Shown piece by piece: positions 58,508 to 64,000 of a DNA stretch of 64,000 nucleotides (the stretch's first letter is position 1; each line of letters opens with the position of its first letter). The stretch comes from Anianabacter salinae. GTDB taxonomy: Bacteria; Pseudomonadota; Alphaproteobacteria; Rhodobacterales; Rhodobacteraceae. Both the position numbers and the translations under genes were made by a program. The stretch lies in contig NZ_JAHQZS010000003.1 in the NCBI RefSeq assembly GCF_019061145.1, forward strand, positions 372,001-436,000. The letters run 5' to 3'. The notes beneath the pieces are model-generated. The model was not told the DNA's origin and made no database searches. It saw only the letters and a program-made list of their open reading frames with translations.

Positions 58508-59245
58508 ATGTTCGACCTGACGGGAAAATGCGCGCTGATCACCGGGGCGTCGGGGGGGATCGGTGGGGCGATCGCCTCGGCGCTTCACGGCATGGGGGCG
58601 ACGGTGGGTCTGTCCGGCACGCGGGTCGAACCGTTGGAGGCGCTGGCGGCGGAATTGGGCGAGCAGGCGCATGTGTTGCCGTGCAACCTGTCGGACGCCG
58701 ATGCGGTCGAGGCGTTGCCCAAGCAGGCGGTCGAGGCGATGGGCGCGGTCGACATTCTGGTGAACAACGCCGGGATCACGCGCGACAACATCTTCATGCG
58801 GATGTCGGATGAGGAAATCCAGTCGGTGATCGACGTGAACCTCGTGTCCTCAATCCGGCTGATGCGCGGGGTTCTGCGCGGGATGATGAAGGCGCGGTTC
58901 GGGCGGATCGTGAACATCACATCGGTGGTGGGGGCGACCGGCAATCCGGGGCAGGTGAACTATGCTGCCGCCAAGGCCGGGCTGGTCGGTGCGTCGAAGT
59001 CGCTGGCCTACGAGGTCGCAAGCCGCGGGATCACCGTCAACTGCGTCGCGCCGGGGTTCATCGCCACCGCGATGACCGAGAAGCTGAACGACGACCAGAA
59101 GGGAAAGATCCTGACGCAGATCCCTGCCGGTCGCATGGGCGATCCGGTGGAAATCGCCAGTGCCGTCGCCTATCTGTCCAGTGCCGAGGCCGGTTACGTC
59201 ACCGGGGCCACGCTGCACGTCAACGGCGGAATGGCGATGCTTTGA
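58508..59245 (+). CDS. fabG: 3-oxoacyl-ACP reductase
   Basis: This is a 245-residue short-chain dehydrogenase that reduces beta-ketoacyl-ACP with NADPH. GASGGIGGAIASAL is the cofactor site, and the Ser/Tyr/Lys triad is in NITSVVGATGNPGQVNYAAAKAG. VAPGFIATAMTEKL and the end TLHVNGGMAML are standard. Its AAGGAG start site lies eight bases upstream. Confidence 0.97.
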   Translation: MFDLTGKCALITGASGGIGGAIASALHGMGATVGLSGTRVEPLEALAAELGEQAHVLPCNLSDADAVEALPKQAVEAMGAVDILVNNAGITRDNIFMRMSDEEIQSVIDVNLVSSIRLMRGVLRGMMKARFGRIVNITSVVGATGNPGQVNYAAAKAGLVGASKSLAYEVASRGITVNCVAPGFIATAMTEKLNDDQKGKILTQIPAGRMGDPVEIASAVAYLSSAEAGYVTGATLHVNGGMAML

Positions 59246-59263
59246 GGGCGCTTGCGAAAGCGT

Positions 59264-59291
59264 TTGCGCCCCCCGTGCGATGTGCTATAGG
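59264..59291 (+). promoter_or_regulatory. candidate acpP promoter
   Basis: TTGCGC (59264-59269) and TATAGG (59286-59291) are spaced by 16 bases, about 125 bases before acpP. The gap contains a long, structured leader. It is supported by sequence pattern only. Confidence 0.5.
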
Positions 59292-59416
59292 CGGCCCATC
59301 TTGCCGGGGGCGCGTTTTCGCGTCGGGCATGTTCCGTGCCAGCCGCGGAACCTGAGCCGCCCCTGAGGGGGCAAGGAAATACGGGAACGGACCCCGAAGA
59401 ACTGTGAGGAACGGAT

Positions 59417-59650
59417 ATGAGCGACATCGCAGATCGCGTCAAAAAGATTGTCGTCGAGCACCTGGGCGTTGAAGAGGAAAAAGTGACCGAGTCGGCGTCG
59501 TTCATCGACGATCTCGGCGCGGACAGCCTCGACACGGTCGAGCTTGTGATGGCGTTCGAAGAAGAGTTCGGCATCGAGATCCCGGACGACGCGGCGGAAA
59601 CGATCCAGACCTTTGGTGATGCCGTCAAATACATCAAGGAAGCGCAATAA
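59417..59650 (+). CDS. acpP: acyl carrier protein
   Basis: This is a 77-residue acidic helical protein. The phosphopantetheine attachment site is [10 protein letters not shown], with Ser at residue 37. It carries growing acyl chains between the Fab enzymes. The start has AGGAAC upstream. It is followed by a terminator, so fabF needs its own promoter or read-through. Confidence 0.98.
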   Translation: MSDIADRVKKIVVEHLGVEEEKVTESASFIDDLGADSLDTVELVMAFEEEFGIEIPDDAAETIQTFGDAVKYIKEAQ

Positions 59651-59681
59651 GCGCCTTCCTCCGAGAGATCGGACAAACGTG

Positions 59682-59712
59682 CGGCGCCCCTTTCGGGCGC
59701 CGTTTTCGTTTT
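59682..59712 (+). terminator. intrinsic terminator of acpP
   Basis: The stem CGGCGCCC / GGGCGCCG (loop CTTTC) is followed by TTTTCGTTTT. It lies 32 bases after the acpP stop. Confidence 0.9.
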
Positions 59713-59834
59713 CCGGCGCCCGGGCTGGGCGGATTGTGACCGCGTGCTGCCGCCGATTGGCTGCCGCGCCCTTGCGACTTTCCCCCGCGCCGGGGTAATT
59801 GGACGCAACATCTGGAACAAGAAAGGGCGTGTCG

Positions 59835-61097
59835 ATGCGTCGAGTGGTGATCACGGGTCTGGGTCTGGTAACTCCGCTGGCATGCGGGGTCGAGGAAAGC
59901 TGGAAGCGTCTTCTGGACGGCGAGTCCGGTGCGGACCGGATCAAATCCTTCGACCCGTCGCGGGTGGCCACGACGTATGCCTGCGAGGTTCCACGCGGCG
60001 ACGGGTCGGACGGGACGTTCAACCCGGACGACTGGATGGAGCCCAAGGAACAGCGCAAGGTCGATACGTTCATCATGTACGGCATGGCGGCGGCGATCCA
60101 GGCGGTGCGGGATTCGGGCTGGATGCCCGAGACCGATGAGGACCGCGAGCGCACCGGCGTGATGATCGGGTCGGGGATCGGCGGGCTGAACACGATTGCC
60201 GAGACGGCTGTGCTGATCAAGGAAAAGGGTCCGCGCCGGGTGTCGCCATTCTTTATCCCGAGCGCGCTTATCAACCTCGTGTCGGGGCAGGTGTCGATCA
60301 AGTACGGCTTCAAGGGGCCGAACCATGCGGTCGTGACGGCCTGTTCCACCGGCGCGCACGCCATCGGGGATGCGGCGCGGCTGATCCAGTGGGGAGATGC
60401 AGAAGTGATGGTCGCGGGCGGCTGCGAGGCGTCGATCTCGGAAATCGGGATCGCGGGCTTCAACGCCTGCAAGGCGCTGTCGACCAAGCGCGCGGACGAT
60501 CCGAAGACGGCCAGCCGGCCCTACGACGCGGACCGCGACGGGTTCGTGATGGGCGAGGGCGCCGGGATCGTCGTGCTTGAGGAATACGAGCACGCCAAGG
60601 CGCGCGGCGCGAAGATCTATGCCGAGGTGCTGGGCTATGGCCTGTCGGGCGACGCCTATCACATCACGGCCCCGGCAGAGGATGGCGACGGCGGCTTCCG
60701 CGCGATGAAGGCCGCCCTGGCACGCGCCGGGCTGGAGCCGTCGGATATCGACTACATCAACGCGCATGGCACCTCGACGATGGCGGATACCATCGAGCTG
60801 GCAGCGGTCGAGCGGTTGCTGGGGGATGCGGCGGACACGGCGACGATGTCGTCGACGAAATCTTCGATCGGGCATCTTCTTGGGGCCGCTGGATCGGTCG
60901 AGGCGATCTTCTGCGTGCTGGCGCTGCGCGATCAGGTCGCCCCGCCGACGATCAATCTCGACAATCCCGCCGTGACGCCGAGGCTGGACCTTGCGCCGAA
61001 CGCCAAGCGGGAACGCAAGATCGACGTCGCCCTGTCGAACAGCTTTGGCTTTGGCGGCACCAATGCGTCTCTGGTCATCGGGAAGGTGAAGCCCTGA
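59835..61097 (+). CDS. fabF: 3-oxoacyl-ACP synthase II
   Basis: This is a 420-residue condensing enzyme. The active-site Cys lies in TACSTGAHAIGDA, with the histidines in NAHGTST and SSIGHLLGAAGS. NSFGFGGTNASLV is the C-terminal signature. It elongates acyl chains and is important for cis-vaccenate formation. The ATG at 59835 is preferred. Its stop overlaps the mltG start by one base. Confidence 0.97.
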   Translation: MRRVVITGLGLVTPLACGVEESWKRLLDGESGADRIKSFDPSRVATTYACEVPRGDGSDGTFNPDDWMEPKEQRKVDTFIMYGMAAAIQAVRDSGWMPETDEDRERTGVMIGSGIGGLNTIAETAVLIKEKGPRRVSPFFIPSALINLVSGQVSIKYGFKGPNHAVVTACSTGAHAIGDAARLIQWGDAEVMVAGGCEASISEIGIAGFNACKALSTKRADDPKTASRPYDADRDGFVMGEGAGIVVLEEYEHAKARGAKIYAEVLGYGLSGDAYHITAPAEDGDGGFRAMKAALARAGLEPSDIDYINAHGTSTMADTIELAAVERLLGDAADTATMSSTKSSIGHLLGAAGSVEAIFCVLALRDQVAPPTINLDNPAVTPRLDLAPNAKRERKIDVALSNSFGFGGTNASLVIGKVKP

Positions 61098-62251
61098 TGT
61101 GGCGGTCCGTTGCCTCCAACACCCTGACATTGCTGATTGTCCTGATGATCGGGGCGGGGGCTTTCGTGGCTTGGGCGCAGAGCCAGTACACCAGCGCCGG
61201 ACCGCTGGATGAGGCGATCTGCCTGCGGGTCGCGCCGGGGTCGAACCTGACGGCGGTGTCGAGCGAGTTGGCCGAGCGGGGCGCGGTTTCGAACGGCCGC
61301 ATCTTCCGCGTGGGGGCGGATTATTCCGACAAGGCGGACCAGTTGAAGGCGGGGAGTTTCCTTGTTCCGGCGGGGGCGTCGATGGAAGAGATCGTCGACC
61401 TGGTCACGGTCGGGGGTCAGTCGACCTGCGGCACCGAGATCGTCTACCGGATCGGCGTGACGGCCAGCAGCGTGCAGGTGCGCGAGCTTGACCCGGCGTC
61501 GAACCGCTATGTCGAGCGCGCGGAGTTCTCGCCGGGCGAAGGCGAGGCGCCGGAGCTGTTCACCGAAATGCGGCAGCGGCAGGATACCCGCTACCGGATC
61601 GCGGTGGCCGAGGGCGTGACGAGTTGGCAGGTGGTCGAGGGGCTGAAGGCCGTCGACGTGCTGGAGGGCGAGATCGCGGCGGTCCCGGCCGAGGGGGCGC
61701 TTGCGCCCGACAGCTACGAGGTGCGCGTGGGAGCGCAGCGGCAGACGCTGCTGGACCAGATGCAGGAGCGCCAGACAGCGCGGCTGGACGAGGCCTGGCG
61801 CAACCGCGACGACGGGCTGCCGATCGAGACGCCAGAGGAGGCGCTGATCCTCGCCTCGTTGATCGAGAAAGAGACCGGCGGTGCAGACGAGCGCGGGCTG
61901 GTGGCGAGCGTCTTCGTCAACCGGCTGGAGCAGGGGATGCGGCTGCAGACCGACCCGACGGTGATTTACGGCATCACCAATGGGCAGGGTGTGCTGGGGC
62001 GCGGCATTCGCCAGAGCGAGTTGCGTGCCGAGACGCCGTATAACACCTATGTCATCAACGGCTTGCCGCCGACGCCGATTGCCAACCCGGGCTTGGCGAG
62101 CATCGAGGCGGCCGTGAACCCCGATGAGACGGACTATGTGTTCTTTGTCGCCAAGACGCTGGACCCGCGCGACGGGCACAATTTCGCGGAGACGCTGGAC
62201 GAGCATAACCGCAATGTCGCGGCCTATCGGGCGCTGGAGGCGAACCAGTAA
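61097..62251 (+). CDS. mltG: endolytic murein transglycosylase
   Basis: This is a 384-residue membrane-anchored YceG-like enzyme. One helix at the N-terminus, then a LysM-like region, and the catalytic domain with LASLIEKETGG (the Glu is catalytic) and LQTDPTVIYGITNG. It cuts nascent glycan strands. It ends the fab-mltG block and lies directly upstream of the GTA cluster, an arrangement I recall from other Rhodobacterales. Confidence 0.95.
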   Translation: MWRSVASNTLTLLIVLMIGAGAFVAWAQSQYTSAGPLDEAICLRVAPGSNLTAVSSELAERGAVSNGRIFRVGADYSDKADQLKAGSFLVPAGASMEEIVDLVTVGGQSTCGTEIVYRIGVTASSVQVRELDPASNRYVERAEFSPGEGEAPELFTEMRQRQDTRYRIAVAEGVTSWQVVEGLKAVDVLEGEIAAVPAEGALAPDSYEVRVGAQRQTLLDQMQERQTARLDEAWRNRDDGLPIETPEEALILASLIEKETGGADERGLVASVFVNRLEQGMRLQTDPTVIYGITNGQGVLGRGIRQSELRAETPYNTYVINGLPPTPIANPGLASIEAAVNPDETDYVFFVAKTLDPRDGHNFAETLDEHNRNVAAYRALEANQ

Positions 62252-62288
62252 AGCGCGGTGATGTAACTAACTGGAAACGCTTGTTTTC

Positions 62289-62317
62289 TTGACTTTGCGC
62301 ACGGTTGCGCGTACTGG
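62289..62317 (+). promoter_or_regulatory. candidate promoter of the GTA cluster
   Basis: TTGACT (62289-62294) and TACTGG (62312-62317) are separated by 17 bases. An inverted repeat GCGCA-CGGT-TGCGC lies in the spacer, as an operator might. It is the best sigma-70-like match in the 162-base gap. Confidence 0.5.
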
Positions 62318-62341
62318 TCTGGACAAGCTGGAAGACGTGGG

Positions 62342-62382
62342 CGGGCGGCCCGGGGTGACCCGGGACCGCCCGTTTTCGTTTC
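62342..62382 (+). terminator. strong hairpin terminator before the GTA genes
   Basis: The stem CGGGCGG-CCCGGG / CCCGGG-A-CCGCCCG (one-base bulge, loop GTGA) is followed by TTTTCGTTT. It follows the candidate promoter by only about 25 bases. It may end the mltG transcript or act as an attenuator for the GTA operon. Confidence 0.85.
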
Positions 62383-62412
62383 TCGTGCGGGCAGCAGGAG
62401 AGAGGCACCAAA

Positions 62413-62739
62413 ATGGCAACGAAGAAGGCCAGACGAAAAACCTGTGACAGGCGCAGGAGGCTGCAGATCGCCGCGAAGAACCTCAACCGCCTGTCAGGAT
62501 CGCTGGATGCCCTGATCGAGCGGATGGAAGCGGGCGAGGTGGTGACACCCGGCGATGTGACAGGCGCGGTCACGGGACTCTCGAAGGCGCTCAACAATGT
62601 GGTCAGCGAAGGAGCGAAGGTCGATGACGCACTTGCAAGGGAAGACGGGATCGAAGGCGGATACGCCCTCGATCTCGAGGCCGCCCGGGCCGAGATCGGG
62701 GGCCGCCTGGATCGCCTCCGGCGGGCCGGAGCGGACTGA
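62413..62739 (+). CDS. GTA gene 1-like small protein (probable small terminase)
   Basis: This is a 108-residue protein with a very basic start (MATKKARRKTCDRRRRLQIA) and an otherwise helical, coiled-coil-like body. Size, location in front of the large terminase, and overlap with it match GTA g1, the small terminase in Rhodobacter capsulatus. The AGGAG site sits 12 bases before ATG. The call rests mainly on position; sequence alone is not distinctive. Confidence 0.7.
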   Translation: MATKKARRKTCDRRRRLQIAAKNLNRLSGSLDALIERMEAGEVVTPGDVTGAVTGLSKALNNVVSEGAKVDDALAREDGIEGGYALDLEAARAEIGGRLDRLRRAGAD

Positions 62740-64000
62740 GGCGTTCCTTGGCGGACTGACGGAGGGAGGGCTTTTGGCCCTCCCTTTTCTGTTCGAGTTC
62801 TGGGCGCTTCCGCACCAGCTGCCGCCCGGCGGTGACTGGCGGTCCTGGGTGATCCTTGGCGGGCGCGGGGCGGGCAAGACCCGCGCGGGCGCGGAATGGG
62901 TGCGCGGCATGGTCGAGGGCGCGGGGCCGCGCGATCCGGGGAAGGCGCACTGTGTGGCGCTGGTGGGCGAGACGATTGCGCAGGTGCGCGAGGTGATGGT
63001 GTTCGGGCCGTCCGGCATCCTGGCCTGTTCACCCAAGGACCGGATGCCGAAGTGGGAGGCGACGCGGAAACGGCTGGTCTGGCCGAACGGGGCGGTGGCG
63101 CAGGTGTTCTCGGCGCATGAGCCAGAGGCGTTGCGGGGGCCCCAGTTCGACGCGGCGTGGTGCGACGAGCTGGCGAAGTGGCGCAAGGCGGGGGAAACCT
63201 GGGACATGCTGCAATTCGCGTTGCGGCTGGGGGATCGCCCGCAGGCGGTGGTGACGACGACGCCGCGCAACGTCGATGTCCTGAAGCGGCTGCTGGCGCT
63301 GCCGTCGACGGTCATGAGCCACGCGCCGACCGAGGCGAACCGGGCCTATCTGGCGGAGAGCTTTCTTGAGGAAGTGCGCGCGCGCTATGGCGGCACGCGG
63401 CTTGGGCGGCAAGAACTGGACGGGGTGTTGCTGGACGACGTGGAGGGCGCGCTGTGGACGTCGGCGCGGCTGGAGGCGTGCCGGATCGAGCGGGCGCCTG
63501 TGCTGTCGCGGATCGTCGTGGCGGTCGATCCGCCGGTGACGGGGCACGGACGCTCGGACGCCTGCGGGATCGTGGTGGTCGGCGCGGTGACGGAGGGGCC
63601 GCCGCAGGACTGGCGTGCGGTGGTGCTGGAGGATGCGTCGGTGCAGGGCGTCTCGCCGCTGGAATGGGCGCGCGCGGCGTTGGAGGCGATGGAGCGGCAT
63701 GGGGCGGAGCGGCTGGTGGCCGAGGTGAATCAGGGCGGCGATCTGGTCGAGGCGGTGGTGCGGCAGCTGGACCCGGTGGTGGCCTACCGCGCGGTGCGGG
63801 CGGCGCGCGGCAAGGCGGCGCGGGCCGAGCCGGTGGCCGCGCTTTACGAGCAGGGGCGGGTTGCGCATGTGCGGGGACTGGGCGCGCTTGAGGACGAGAT
63901 GTGCCGGATGACGGCGCAAGGCTACCGCGGGCAAGGATCGCCCGACCGGGTGGATGCGCTGGTCTGGGCCGTGCAGGAGTTGATCCTTGGTCCGGCGGCG
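62624..64000 (+). CDS. large terminase subunit, GTA g2-like (truncated by window end)
   Basis: The ORF starts at ATG 62624, inside the preceding gene (116-base overlap, different frame), and runs off the right edge with 459 codons visible. Walker A is ILGGRGAGKTRAGAEW (about residue 76), Walker B is FDAAWCDELAKW, and VAVDPPVTGHGRSDACGI fits the start of the nuclease domain. It is the ATP-driven DNA packaging motor. The overlap with a small upstream gene and its position beside mltG point to a GTA rather than an ordinary prophage. Confidence 0.88.
   Translation, partial: MTHLQGKTGSKADTPSISRPPGPRSGAAWIASGGPERTEAFLGGLTEGGLLALPFLFEFWALPHQLPPGGDWRSWVILGGRGAGKTRAGAEWVRGMVEGAGPRDPGKAHCVALVGETIAQVREVMVFGPSGILACSPKDRMPKWEATRKRLVWPNGAVAQVFSAHEPEALRGPQFDAAWCDELAKWRKAGETWDMLQFALRLGDRPQAVVTTTPRNVDVLKRLLALPSTVMSHAPTEANRAYLAESFLEEVRARYGGTRLGRQELDGVLLDDVEGALWTSARLEACRIERAPVLSRIVVAVDPPVTGHGRSDACGIVVVGAVTEGPPQDWRAVVLEDASVQGVSPLEWARAALEAMERHGAERLVAEVNQGGDLVEAVVRQLDPVVAYRAVRAARGKAARAEPVAALYEQGRVAHVRGLGALEDEMCRMTAQGYRGQGSPDRVDALVWAVQELILGPAA

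Overview
The window is GC-rich and looks like a chromosome segment of a marine-type alphaproteobacterium of the Rhodobacteraceae (Roseobacter/Rhodobacter group). The support is the ccmABCDG order, the yajC-secDF block, the bamB-der neighbourhood, serS followed by a TspO-like gene, the two Hint-domain proteins, and above all the beginning of what looks like a gene transfer agent (GTA) cluster at the right edge. No transposase, CRISPR array or rRNA operon was seen. Two tRNA genes are present (Tyr-GTA and Leu-TAG). All functional calls come from reading motifs and gene order; no database search was run.

Layout, left to right. 1-6.9 kb: a glycosyltransferase-like gene, two small secreted proteins, tRNA-Tyr, an RlmB-type rRNA methyltransferase, a CoA-binding protein, histidine genes hisA-hisF-hisE and a DUF2147 protein. 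6.9-12.0 kb: a two-gene RND efflux operon. 12.2-15.8 kb: yfgM-like, bamB and der (outer-membrane assembly and ribosome assembly). 15.8-21.3 kb: an FkbM methyltransferase/glycosyltransferase fusion, a TspO-like protein, serS and a membrane pentapeptide-repeat protein. 21.5-28.7 kb: yajC-secD-secF, a TauE-type exporter, an Mth938-type protein and the cytochrome c maturation genes ccmABCDG, followed by a 35-residue membrane peptide.

29-38.5 kb: aconitase, a DUF1223 protein, a DMT exporter, a three-gene cobalt nitrile hydratase/thiocyanate hydrolase-like operon, an orphan FliG-like gene, three adjacent secreted proteins sharing one cysteine motif, and purB. 38.5-47 kb: a PhnA-type zinc ribbon protein, an alpha/beta hydrolase-OsmC fusion, a cation/Ca exchanger, a DUF6314 and a DUF3445 (haem-dependent N-demethylase) protein, three tandem paralogues of unknown function, and a Crp/Fnr regulator. 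47-56 kb: glnB-glnA, nnr (NAD(P)HX repair), tRNA-Leu, tig, two Hint-domain paralogues, and rpsF-rpsR-rplI.

56.7-62.3 kb: the fatty-acid synthesis and murein set fabD, fabG, acpP, fabF and mltG, interrupted by a divergent DUF2726 gene. 62.3-64 kb: a promoter-plus-terminator leader, then a small basic protein overlapped by a truncated large terminase, matching genes g1 and g2 of the GTA cluster. The least explained items are the three tandem paralogues (42.6-45.5 kb), the split beta subunit in the nitrile hydratase-like operon, the shared cysteine motif family at 36-37 kb, the terminator in front of the GTA genes, and several short tandem or dispersed repeats.
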